Below, piece by piece: positions 1 through 6,069 of a stretch of 7,899 nucleotides of DNA. Where the stretch lies: NCBI GenBank assembly GCA_030830945.1, contig JAURLY010000152.1, forward strand, positions 1-7,899, read 5' to 3'. Under the pieces are notes generated by a model. The model did not search any database, was not told the origin of the DNA, and saw nothing but the letters and a program-made list of their open reading frames with translations. This DNA comes from Gammaproteobacteria bacterium (GTDB taxonomy: Bacteria; Pseudomonadota; Gammaproteobacteria; Pseudomonadales; GM7GCV1). The first letter of the stretch is position 1; every line of letters starts with the position of its first letter. The position numbers were made by a program, and so were the translations under genes.

Positions 1-330
1 TCAAAAGAGGCCAACGCAAGTTCTGAATACAAACTGATGCTGGTTGAGAGCTGTGCGGAAGATATTGTTTATAGCTCGCTGTTCACTGGGGTAAAAGGCA
101 ATTACCTGCGAGGGTCTATTGCGGCAGCTGGGCTGGATCCGGATCAGCTACCAGATGGGGATATATCCAAAATGGATTTTCAGGAAATGGTGCAGGGGAG
201 CAAAGCCTGGAAAGACATATGGGGCGCTGGTCAGGGTGTCGGGTCTATTGCATCGGAAGTTCATGTCGCCGGGATTGTTGAGGAGCTGGCTCAACAATAT
301 AAAAACGCGCAAGAGGCCCTTCGAGATTAA
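1..330 (+). CDS. Nitronate monooxygenase (2-nitropropane dioxygenase family), C-terminal part
   Basis: The frame is open from base 1 and ends at TAA 328-330, giving the last 109 residues; the start is outside the window. Visible family features are DIVYSSLFTGVKGNYLR (residues about 20-36 of the fragment), the block IAAAGLDPDQLP, and the near-terminal SKAWKDIWGAGQGVGSI. These blocks are characteristic of the C-terminal part of FMN-dependent class I nitronate monooxygenases, TIM-barrel enzymes that oxidise alkyl nitronates such as propionate 3-nitronate, a toxic nitro compound, to carbonyl products. The FMN-binding core and catalytic His lie upstream and cannot be checked. A related NAD(P)H-dependent flavin reductase of the same superfamily is the main alternative. 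No terminator is evident after the stop. The family call is by recognition of the motifs. Confidence 0.85.
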   Translation, partial: SKEANASSEYKLMLVESCAEDIVYSSLFTGVKGNYLRGSIAAAGLDPDQLPDGDISKMDFQEMVQGSKAWKDIWGAGQGVGSIASEVHVAGIVEELAQQYKNAQEALRD

Positions 331-346
331 AAGAAGTTAATATCGC

Positions 347-374
347 TAGACAGTTCTGTACCGCATGACAGAAT
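347..374 (+). promoter_or_regulatory. Candidate sigma70-like promoter of the small membrane protein gene
   Basis: TAGACA at 347-352 matches 5 of 6 bases of the -35 consensus. CAGAAT at 369-374 matches 4 of 6 bases of the -10 consensus, with a 16-base spacer. The LexA-like palindrome 356-371 lies between and across these elements, where a repressor would be expected to act. The predicted transcript would start near 381 and carry a leader of about 50 bases. The call rests on consensus matching only. Confidence 0.35.
356..371. promoter_or_regulatory. LexA (SOS) box candidate
   Basis: CTGTACCGCATGACAG has the CTGT-N8-ACAG skeleton of gammaproteobacterial LexA operators, and the dyad extends by one pair on each side to TTCTGT...ACAGAA (354-373). 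The central 8 bases are less AT-rich than in strong E. coli boxes, so affinity may be moderate. It lies 60 bases upstream of the ATG at 431 and overlaps the proposed promoter. Eight fixed bases would occur by chance roughly 0.1 times in 7.9 kb, so position matters more than the match itself. Confidence 0.45.
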
Positions 375-409
375 TAAAGGCTCTCTAATCATGCATTTGA
401 AGATCTTTA

Positions 410-424
410 CGCAAGTTACTTGCG
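410..424. promoter_or_regulatory. Perfect 15-base palindrome over the ribosome binding region of the small ORF
   Basis: CGCAAGTTACTTGCG has two 7-base arms around one central T. It ends 6 bases before the ATG at 431, covering the place where a Shine-Dalgarno sequence should lie. Only the weak purine run GCGAAAG (422-428) is present there, and half of it is in the right arm. The element could be a DNA operator or part of a leader structure limiting translation. A hairpin of only these 15 bases would need to open inner pairs to form a loop, which weakens the RNA reading. Confidence 0.35.
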
Positions 425-430
425 AAAGCT

Positions 431-643
431 ATGAAGGATAAGGACGGAAAAATAAGAATCAGGCGGTCCAGTGGTGAAATTCAGTATGTCACCCAGGAAG
501 AGCTTGATCAGTTAAATGATCTTCGCAAGCGACGTGATCAGGAACGGGGGTGGGGCAAGGTCCCCAATCCGGCTCAAAGCCTGTTTAAAGTTGTTCTGGT
601 TGCCTTGGGAATTACCGTTATCTTTCTAGTGGTAAAACCCTAA
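431..643 (+). CDS. Small single-pass membrane protein of unknown function
   Basis: This is a 70-residue product that I do not recognise. Residues 1-45 are highly charged and probably helical (KDKDGKIRIRRSS, then EELDQLNDLRKRRDQERG). Residues 51-68 form one hydrophobic segment (LFKVVLVALGITVIFLVV) ending in Lys-Pro, so the topology is a cytoplasmic N-terminus with a C-terminal membrane anchor. The ATG at 431 is the only plausible start, because a stop lies in frame at 398-400 and no other start codon follows it. The Shine-Dalgarno match is weak. The gene stands alone, 100 bases after the nitronate monooxygenase gene and 111 bases before holD, with its own candidate promoter and LexA-like box. 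Its sequence, composed of sensible amino acids with a clear membrane segment, supports a real gene. A role in the SOS response is inference from the operator only. Confidence 0.65.
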   Translation: MKDKDGKIRIRRSSGEIQYVTQEELDQLNDLRKRRDQERGWGKVPNPAQSLFKVVLVALGITVIFLVVKP

Positions 644-754
644 CCAAAAACTTCAACCTCCCATGGTCGTCTTGCTTTATTATTGGAACGACTTACTCGC
701 CGGAATAGATAGAAAGCAAAAGCATCAGGCGTAACCATAATTTTAAGGAAATTC

Positions 755-1450
755 ATGCAACAGGCTGACTACCTTGAAGCGCTGGGTATCGTTCAATACC
801 GTCGACGCGCTCTGCAAACCATAAATTCGGCAATCAATTCCGATTTGCCGATAAGTGAAGTCGGGGATGTGCCTGCCCCGGCAGCCCCTGAAGAAGTGGT
901 GCCTTCCATAGCGAGGTCACCGGAACCCATTCAAAAACCCTCGTCCCCAATCGCCAACGCTGACAACAAAGTAGAAGCCAGAGCAGATGAGCTTTTGAGC
1001 TTTGATTTGCTGATATGGAAAACAGATAAACTGTTGGTTTGGGAGTTTTCCCAGCAAGAAACCGGGTTGTCGGATACCAAACATCGGTTAGTCAATAATA
1101 TTTTAAGGGCGTTATGGCCAGATAATTTTCAGGGCGCCGAGATGTTGCTGCAATCCTGGCCATTAGCCGGATCAAATGCTGGAAAAGTTGATGCGAGCAA
1201 GTGGCTTGGTTCCATGCTATCCGGGCATCAAGAGAAGGGTGCTGGCAAGCCAGTCTGGTTGATGGGGGATGTGGGTATTGAGCTTTTGTTGGGCAAGCAG
1301 GATAGCTTGGAAGATATTGTCGGAAATCGAATAAAGCACCCAGAGTTGGAGATAGAAATTTTTGTTGGAGCAAGTACGCAAGCCATGTTTGAAAACCCAA
1401 TAGCCAAGGCACAAACCTGGCAAATGTTGCGTGATATGCGCAACGGGTGA
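755..1450 (+). CDS. holD: DNA polymerase III psi subunit (HolD-like), with extended linker
   Basis: The 231-residue product is read as the psi subunit, which links the chi subunit and SSB to the clamp loader (DnaX). The N-terminus DYLEALGIVQYRRRALQ (5-21) resembles the conserved E. coli HolD start (LQQLGITQWSLRR), the peptide known to bind DnaX. Residues 112-120 (LVNNILRAL) match the HolD helix LVSDVLRAL. NPIAKAQTWQML (214-225) matches the C-terminal NPTARAALWQQI. Between the N-terminal peptide and the core lies a Pro/Ala/Ser/Glu-rich segment, residues about 36-75, likely disordered. E. coli psi has 137 residues; longer psi proteins upstream of rimI are known in Pseudomonas. AAGGA (745-749) precedes the ATG by 5 bases. 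The stop is followed directly by rimI, the usual holD-rimI arrangement. The family is highly divergent, so the assignment rests on these motifs plus gene order. Confidence 0.75.
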   Translation: MQQADYLEALGIVQYRRRALQTINSAINSDLPISEVGDVPAPAAPEEVVPSIARSPEPIQKPSSPIANADNKVEARADELLSFDLLIWKTDKLLVWEFSQQETGLSDTKHRLVNNILRALWPDNFQGAEMLLQSWPLAGSNAGKVDASKWLGSMLSGHQEKGAGKPVWLMGDVGIELLLGKQDSLEDIVGNRIKHPELEIEIFVGASTQAMFENPIAKAQTWQMLRDMRNG

Positions 1451-1451
1451 C

Positions 1452-1931
1452 GTGAGCAATCTAGCCAGCCCCCATTCTATTGACGGCCTGCAACTTAGGC
1501 AGATGTGCCCGAAAGACTGCTCGCAGGTGGCAGAACTTCATCAGTATCTGGACGACGCTGGGTGGAGTGAATCCCAGTGGCTAGATTCCCTTGAAAATTA
1601 TCCTTGCAGCTGGGTTCTGGCTGACAACAAAAAAATCCACTCGTACATATGCTTTCAAACAACAGTGCCGCAGGCTGAATTATTGAACCTTGGTGTAGCG
1701 CCAGCAAGACAAGGACAGGGCGTTGCCTTTGAGCTCGTATCGGCCATTATCAAATTGCTGCCCGAATACGTGGAATCTATTTTTCTTGAAGTGCGTCGCT
1801 CCAACATCCCCGCTATTGGACTTTACGAAAAACTGGGTTTTAAAAAAGTGGGTGAGCGTCGTGGATACTATGCGACCTCCTCGGGTATCAAGGAAGATGC
1901 GCTAATTTATAAGCGGGCTATAAGTTTGTAG
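1452..1931 (+). CDS. rimI: Ribosomal protein S18-alanine N-acetyltransferase
   Basis: This GNAT-family enzyme acetylates the N-terminal alanine of ribosomal protein S18 using acetyl-CoA. With the GTG start at 1452 it has 159 residues, close to the usual length (about 150). Motifs in order are GWSESQW (37-43, like the PWSE of other RimI proteins), the acetyl-CoA loop ARQGQGVA (85-92; Q-x-x-G-x-A), LEVRRSN (112-118) and AIGLYEKLGF (121-130). Glu113 and Tyr125 correspond to the catalytic Glu and Tyr of Salmonella RimI. The end GYYATSSGIKEDALIYKRAI is also typical. A second in-frame GTG at 1431 would add 7 residues and overlap holD by 20 bases. The 1452 start lies one base past the holD stop and gives a more normal N-terminus, so it is preferred. 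Neither start has a good Shine-Dalgarno sequence, which suggests translational coupling to holD. The gene ends in TAG. Confidence 0.92.
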   Translation: MSNLASPHSIDGLQLRQMCPKDCSQVAELHQYLDDAGWSESQWLDSLENYPCSWVLADNKKIHSYICFQTTVPQAELLNLGVAPARQGQGVAFELVSAIIKLLPEYVESIFLEVRRSNIPAIGLYEKLGFKKVGERRGYYATSSGIKEDALIYKRAISL

Positions 1932-1956
1932 TTCGACACATTATTTCACCAAAAGC

Positions 1957-1983
1957 TTGACTGTTGTATTTAATACACATAAT
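1957..1983 (+). promoter_or_regulatory. Candidate sigma70 promoter upstream of the lipoprotein gene
   Basis: TTGACT (1957-1962) matches 5 of 6 bases of the -35 consensus. CATAAT (1978-1983) matches 5 of 6 bases of the -10 consensus, with a short 15-base spacer. The surroundings are AT-rich and non-coding, following the rimI stop at 1931. The expected transcription start near 1990 falls at the edge of the palindrome 1993-2005. Confidence 0.45.
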
Positions 1984-1992
1984 TTCTTTACG

Positions 1993-2005
1993 ATGCGAGT
2001 CGCAT
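1993..2005. promoter_or_regulatory. Operator-like palindrome at the presumed transcription start
   Basis: ATGCGAGTCGCAT is a perfect dyad with two 6-base arms around a central G. Additional partial symmetry is given by TACG (1989-1992) and CGTA (2009-2012), offset by 3 bases. It lies about 10 bases downstream of the candidate -10, where a repressor would block initiation. Its binding protein is unknown. Confidence 0.35.
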
Positions 2006-2064
2006 GGTCGTATTTGTGATCTAAAAAAAGTAAAAGCACGGTTTTTAACCTTTATGTAGACACT

Positions 2065-4050
2065 ATTAAAAACCTCTACACTCTATTATTTGTATTGCTG
2101 GCAAGCTTGTTCATTGCTGGCTGTGGTGATGACGATCCTGCAGCGCCACCTGCGGGTGGTGGAGGTGGAGGTGGCGGTGGCGGTAGTACGCCTGATCCAG
2201 ATCCTGTCGAAACAACAACAGATTTTGCCGTAAGCGTTAACCTGCCTGCAGGCTCAGTCGTCGTTGATAATGGTTTTAATCCTATGGGTTGGTTATTAAA
2301 CGAAGCAGTTGCCGTTGATGAGGCAGTGACCGGCTTGGATTTAGCTAACTTCGAAGTGCGTTTGTATAACGCCGCTGGTACTGAATATGAAGTCGTTACT
2401 ATTCCCGAAGACGGATTTATTGATAACGGCGACGGTACCTATTTCATCTCTGTTCCAGGAGATCCCAGAATTGACTGTATTCTGGTATCCGTTCTTCAGG
2501 TTGATGGCAACGAAGTCGAGCTGGAAATTCCCGCTTCATCACCAGGTAGCCAGGACGCACCGCTGGAAATCAGCTATGCATCCACGGCGGCAACCAGACA
2601 ATATGTTCAGTCTGTCGTTGAGTCTGGAGGTTTTAATGAAAACCTAAGCGCCGAGCAAGTCACTGAACTGGTGCAGAACGTGACTCGTCAGGTATCAAGT
2701 GTGGTACTACCGGACGATGTGGATGCCTCTGACCCCAATGCGGTGCTTGCGGCGCTTGAGCGTTCTGCTTCCAACTTGGTTCGTTCCCAGCTGGAACTGG
2801 CTACGGCGCCACCGCCTGCCAGCGAACTGCTCGCTGGAATTGCCGGTAATTACTATACCCAGTTCTTTGGTCGTACTATTTTTGATAACGATGATCAGGC
2901 TTACGGTGAAGAGAGCCTGTTTTTCGAAGATTTCGTTTTTAATGGCGAAGAGCTTGTTTTTAACCCTCTGCCTATCACCGTTAATGAAACAGACAACACA
3001 GCCGAAATTATCTTGGGTTCTGAAATAGAAACCAGTTACGGCCTTACCTTTGAAGGCGCTCAGGGAAATCTGACGGGGCAACGCTTTGTTGAGAGCGACG
3101 CCTTTTCAGATGATGAAGCGATTCCTGCAGACATTCTGACTGATGGGACTCTGGTGATTGATCCAGGTACGGGAAGGGTTGATTATGGATCTATTTATGA
3201 CGATGGTGTTGAGCGTTATTACTATCCGGAACTTAATAACACATTGAAATTTGAACTCATGCCCTGGGGTACGTCCTATGTGGGCAGTGCGTTCTTCCGT
3301 TTTGATGAATACCGATTACATAACGGTACAACATTTGAATTCAATTCTACCTGCCTTATAGCATTAGGTATTGAAGAATCTGATCTGGCAGAACTTACTG
3401 AGGATGAATTTGGTGAGTTTCTTGCCAGTCTGCAAGACGCCGATCCTGACTTTGGGGCGTCATTGGTGAGCAACTGTGAACACAATGGTGTGGCCTCCGA
3501 AGTTTTGGGAATTACTATGGCCAAGCAGCCCGGAGGTGTTAGTGCCGCGAGTCTGGCAGGAGACTGGGGTATTGTTGGTATTGATGCCGGCAACGATCCA
3601 GGTGCTTATCGCAGTGTGTTCAGTTCAATCATCACTCTGGGCGAGGACTTAAGCCTGAATGAATCTGGCTATAAGGGTTTTTCAGCCTGGTATTCATTTG
3701 GCTCTGGCCTTGGCACTATATCTGTTGAGGCCGATACCTTTGATGTGACCGGTGGTACCTTTAGTACGTCTGCTGATGGCATCGTTAATCTAAATTTCGA
3801 AGTGGACGATACCGCTCGTGGCTTTGTTAGCTCGGATTTGGGGCTGATGTATGTTGGTGGTGCGGATGTTTGCTGTACTGATACGGAAACCTTCGAGTAT
3901 GGTGAATCATGGAGTGCCTACGCGGTACCACTTCCCACTGAAGCAGTATCCATGGCGGATCTCGATGGAACCAGCTATGAGTTTGTCGGTTTGCAATTTA
4001 CCTTGGAAGGAGGTCTGGAATCCGGATCAGGTCGACTTTCTCTCAACTAG
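2065..4050 (+). CDS. Large lipoprotein, truncated by an in-frame TAG (661 of about 806 residues)
   Basis: An exported lipoprotein of unknown function. Upstream codons in frame encode IKNLYTLLFVLLASLFIAGC, a textbook type II signal peptide with lipobox IAGC and Cys at 2122-2124. No ATG or GTG opens it. An ATT at 2065 would give the ideal M-K-N start, and TTG 2095 would give only a 9-residue, uncharged leader before the Cys, too short to export. After Cys come DDD (an Asp at +2 or +3 can affect outer membrane sorting), a 10-Gly linker (residues 31-40), an Ig-like beta region (about 53-158, with FIDNGDGTYFISV), a helical section (about 173-257), and beta-rich modules beginning IAGNYY (2839), LAGDW (3553) and LDGTSY (3961). 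The TAG at 4048-4050 lies inside the last module, and the same frame continues intact to 4485. It may be a young pseudogene or carry sequence errors. Ig-like and module calls are by eye. Confidence 0.7.
   Translation: MKNLYTLLFVLLASLFIAGCGDDDPAAPPAGGGGGGGGGGSTPDPDPVETTTDFAVSVNLPAGSVVVDNGFNPMGWLLNEAVAVDEAVTGLDLANFEVRLYNAAGTEYEVVTIPEDGFIDNGDGTYFISVPGDPRIDCILVSVLQVDGNEVELEIPASSPGSQDAPLEISYASTAATRQYVQSVVESGGFNENLSAEQVTELVQNVTRQVSSVVLPDDVDASDPNAVLAALERSASNLVRSQLELATAPPPASELLAGIAGNYYTQFFGRTIFDNDDQAYGEESLFFEDFVFNGEELVFNPLPITVNETDNTAEIILGSEIETSYGLTFEGAQGNLTGQRFVESDAFSDDEAIPADILTDGTLVIDPGTGRVDYGSIYDDGVERYYYPELNNTLKFELMPWGTSYVGSAFFRFDEYRLHNGTTFEFNSTCLIALGIEESDLAELTEDEFGEFLASLQDADPDFGASLVSNCEHNGVASEVLGITMAKQPGGVSAASLAGDWGIVGIDAGNDPGAYRSVFSSIITLGEDLSLNESGYKGFSAWYSFGSGLGTISVEADTFDVTGGTFSTSADGIVNLNFEVDDTARGFVSSDLGLMYVGGADVCCTDTETFEYGESWSAYAVPLPTEAVSMADLDGTSYEFVGLQFTLEGGLESGSGRLSLN
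2155..2184 (+). repeat. GGN triplet tract encoding ten glycines
   Basis: Ten consecutive glycine codons (a mix of GGT, GGA and GGC) follow the lipidated cysteine by ten residues and precede STPDPDP. Such a tract acts as a flexible tether between the membrane anchor and the folded part. Because the triplets are near-identical, the length could vary by slippage in steps of 3 without shifting the frame. Confidence 0.8.
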
Positions 4051-4485
4051 GACGCTAATTCCGGGTTTACCATGGACTTTGCCATGGATGGAGACGAACT
4101 GGTCGCCACACTGGGTGGCAGTACCGATCTGGGTATTTGGGATATGGATCTCAATGCGGGCACTACGACGGCAGTGAATGTGACCATTGAAATGAATGAT
4201 CCGGTGGATGGTGCTTTCCCGGTCACTGTCTTAGAAAACGGTGAAATTACCGTTAGCATCCCGGGTGATGAGTCAGACCCTGATGGAGAAGACCTGTTTG
4301 TTCGCGGCTTTCTTGATGCCAATGGCCGTCTGTTGATGGGGCTTGCTTCAGGTAATGTGGGTATTATTGACCTGCTATCCACAGCTGAGTCCAGTGAACA
4401 AGGCTTTGCTGAGGCTTCAGGGCTGGATTTTATTAACTTCGGTTATCTGATGGGGACCTGTGTGGAAGGTTGTGCTGCGGAGTAA
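4051..4485 (+). pseudogene. C-terminal remainder of the lipoprotein, cut off by TAG
   Basis: The frame of the lipoprotein gene resumes directly after TAG 4048-4050 and runs 144 more codons to TAA 4483-4485. It continues the same acidic, beta-rich style (DANSGFTMDFAMDGDELVA, ENGEITVSIPGDESD, FVRGFLDANGRLLMGLASG) and ends in TCVEGCAAE with two cysteines. An internal ATG at 4072 would give a 137-residue protein, but it has no signal peptide and no clear Shine-Dalgarno sequence, so independent expression is unlikely. Frame, composition and continuity all indicate a former or readthrough-dependent C-terminal end of the upstream protein. One base change (for example to CAG, TAC or TAT) would restore an 806-residue protein. 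Some annotators would list it as a separate hypothetical gene starting at 4072. Confidence 0.75.
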
Positions 4486-4507
4486 GCTGCTAACCTAAAT
4501 CACAAAC

Positions 4508-4538
4508 AAAAAAGCCGCTGGAAACAGCGGCTTTTTTT
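4508..4538. terminator. Bidirectional rho-independent terminator
   Basis: GCCGCTG (4514-4520), a GAAA loop (4521-4524) and CAGCGGC (4525-4531) form a 7-bp GC-rich stem. It is preceded by six A (4508-4513) and followed by seven T (4532-4538), so it works in both directions. It sits between the convergent lipoprotein gene (ends 4485) and argH (minus strand, ends 4556), and should serve both. Confidence 0.95.
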
Positions 4539-4555
4539 ATGGTTAAAGGAAAAAC

Positions 4556-5950
4556 CTAGATAGCTTCACGCGCCCTTTGGGCTGCAGCCTTTACCTGCTC
4601 AGGTGCGGTGCCACCAACATGATTTCTGGCGGCCACTGAGCCCTCGAGAGTCAGAACCTCAAAGACGTCTTCGGAAATCATCTCGCCAAATTGCTGTAGC
4701 TCAGCCAGTGACATTTCCGACAGGTCTTTTTTGTGTTCTACGCCAAATGCCACGGCGCTGCCGACAATCTCATGGGCATCGCGAAAAGCAACCCCCTTGC
4801 GTACCAGATAATCCGCCAGATCCGTGGCGGTACTAAACCCGCTTTTAGCCGCTTCGTACATGGCGACTTTGTTTGGCACGATGGCCGGAACCATATCGGC
4901 AAATGCACGCAGGCAATCGCGAACGGTGTCGACGCTGTCGAACAGGGGTTCCTTATCTTCCTGATTATCCTTGTTGTAAGCCAACGGCTGGGATTTCATC
5001 AAAGTCAGCATGGTCATCAGGTTGCCGAACGTTCGACTGGATTTACCCCTGACTAGTTCAGGCACATCCGGGTTCTTTTTCTGCGGCATAATGCTGGAGC
5101 CTGTGCAAAACCTGTCGGGCAAATCAATAAACTGGAACTGGGACGAAGTCCAAAGCACTAGCTCTTCACTCATTCTGGAAAGGTGCATCAGACAGGTAGC
5201 TGCAAATGCACAAAACTCAATGGCGAAGTCCCTGTCACTGACAGAATCCAGGGAGTTATTCGTCGGCGCGTCGAAGCCCAGCAGGTCTGCTGTTCTCTTT
5301 CGCTCAATAGGATAGGTTGTCCCTGCCAGCGCTGCAGCGCCCAGCGGTGACTGGTTGAGCCTTTTGCGGCAATCACTGAGCCTGCCCGCATCTCGTTGCA
5401 GCATTTCATTCCAGGCCAGCAAATGGTGACCAAACGTCACCGGTTGAGCAGTTTGCAAGTGCGTAAATCCCGGCATAATAGTTTCGGCGTTGGCTTCAGC
5501 CAAATCGACCAAACCAGTTTGCAGACGCTTGAGCTCGGCAACAATGATATCGATTTCATCTCTGAGCCAAAGCTTTACGTCGGTTGCTACCTGATCGTTT
5601 CTGGAGCGTCCGGTATGTAATTTTTTGCCGGCGTTGCCTATCTTGGCTGTCAGTGCGGCCTCGATGTTCATATGTACATCTTCGAGCTCGACGGACCATT
5701 CAAAATTCCCGGCTTCAATATCCGCCTGTATGTCTTTTAGCCCTTGAACGATCGATTCGAAGTCTTCGTCGTTAAGCACAGCTGTCTGGTTTAGCATTGT
5801 CGCGTGCGCGATAGAGCCTCGGATATCCTGTTCGTAGAAACGACGGTCAAAGGATTCCGATGCGGTAAATCGTTGCACAAAGGCGTCGGTTTTCTCCTGA
5901 AAACGACCGCCCCAAAGGCTTTTGTTCTTGTCAGAATTGTTATCAGACAT
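4556..5950 (-). CDS. argH: Argininosuccinate lyase
   Basis: ArgH catalyses the last step of arginine synthesis, splitting argininosuccinate to arginine and fumarate in the cytoplasm as a homotetramer. The product has 464 residues from the ATG at 5950, close to E. coli ArgH (457). It starts MSDNNSDKNKSLWGGRF, and the SLWGGRF block near the start is typical. HTGRSRNDQVATD (112-124), GFTHLQTAQPVTFGHH (161-176; the family's general acid/base His is in THLQ) and the fumarase/lyase signature GSSIMPQKKNPD (284-295; catalytic Ser in the flexible loop) are all intact. The frame extends upstream to 6010, but that would cross the likely promoter (-10 at 5987-5992) and adds residues not typical of the family, so 5950 is chosen. 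The Shine-Dalgarno sequence is weak. It is divergent from algZ, as in Pseudomonas, and ends in TAG just before the shared terminator. Confidence 0.98.
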   Translation of the reverse strand: MSDNNSDKNKSLWGGRFQEKTDAFVQRFTASESFDRRFYEQDIRGSIAHATMLNQTAVLNDEDFESIVQGLKDIQADIEAGNFEWSVELEDVHMNIEAALTAKIGNAGKKLHTGRSRNDQVATDVKLWLRDEIDIIVAELKRLQTGLVDLAEANAETIMPGFTHLQTAQPVTFGHHLLAWNEMLQRDAGRLSDCRKRLNQSPLGAAALAGTTYPIERKRTADLLGFDAPTNNSLDSVSDRDFAIEFCAFAATCLMHLSRMSEELVLWTSSQFQFIDLPDRFCTGSSIMPQKKNPDVPELVRGKSSRTFGNLMTMLTLMKSQPLAYNKDNQEDKEPLFDSVDTVRDCLRAFADMVPAIVPNKVAMYEAAKSGFSTATDLADYLVRKGVAFRDAHEIVGSAVAFGVEHKKDLSEMSLAELQQFGEMISEDVFEVLTLEGSVAARNHVGGTAPEQVKAAAQRAREAI

Positions 5951-5986
5951 GCTTGTTCGCTTTTTGCTGTAAATTAAAGGGCGCGC

Positions 5987-5992
5987 ATTATA
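5987..5992 (-). promoter_or_regulatory. argH promoter -10 element
   Basis: On the minus strand the sequence reads TATAAT, a perfect -10, followed by GCGCGCC. It lies 36 bases upstream of the argH ATG, predicting a leader of about 30 bases. No good -35 hexamer is present at 16-18 bases, so an activator or other contacts may contribute. The opposite-facing algZ start is 115 bases away. Confidence 0.6.
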
Positions 5993-6069
5993 ACCCCGAT
6001 AAGTCGACAAGTTTGCACTTGCTACTTTCTGCTGACAAATCGCTGGGCTATCCTAGGCTAAAACCAATA

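Noticed and set aside
666..710. Possible hairpin between the small ORF and holD (GTCGT ... ACGAC)
   Set aside because: It has a five-base stem, a long loop and no T-run; not a credible terminator.
2707..3081. Minus-strand open frame of 124 codons
   Set aside because: It is antisense to the lipoprotein gene and shows only shadow composition with no recognisable domain.
4047..4382. Minus-strand open frame of 111 codons over the region after the TAG
   Set aside because: The plus-strand frame continues the lipoprotein with matching composition; the opposite frame is Ser/Pro/Arg-rich, as expected of a shadow.
5024..5035. CGAACGTTCG palindrome
   Set aside because: It is a short 10-base palindrome inside argH, explained by coding sequence.
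5230..5245. CTGT...ACAG sequence resembling a LexA box
   Set aside because: The spacing between CTGT and ACAG is 5 bases, not 8, and it is inside argH coding sequence.
5951..6010. N-terminal extension of argH by 20 residues
   Set aside because: It would place the coding start upstream of the perfect TATAAT and adds residues not seen in ArgH proteins; ATG 5950 gives the normal start.
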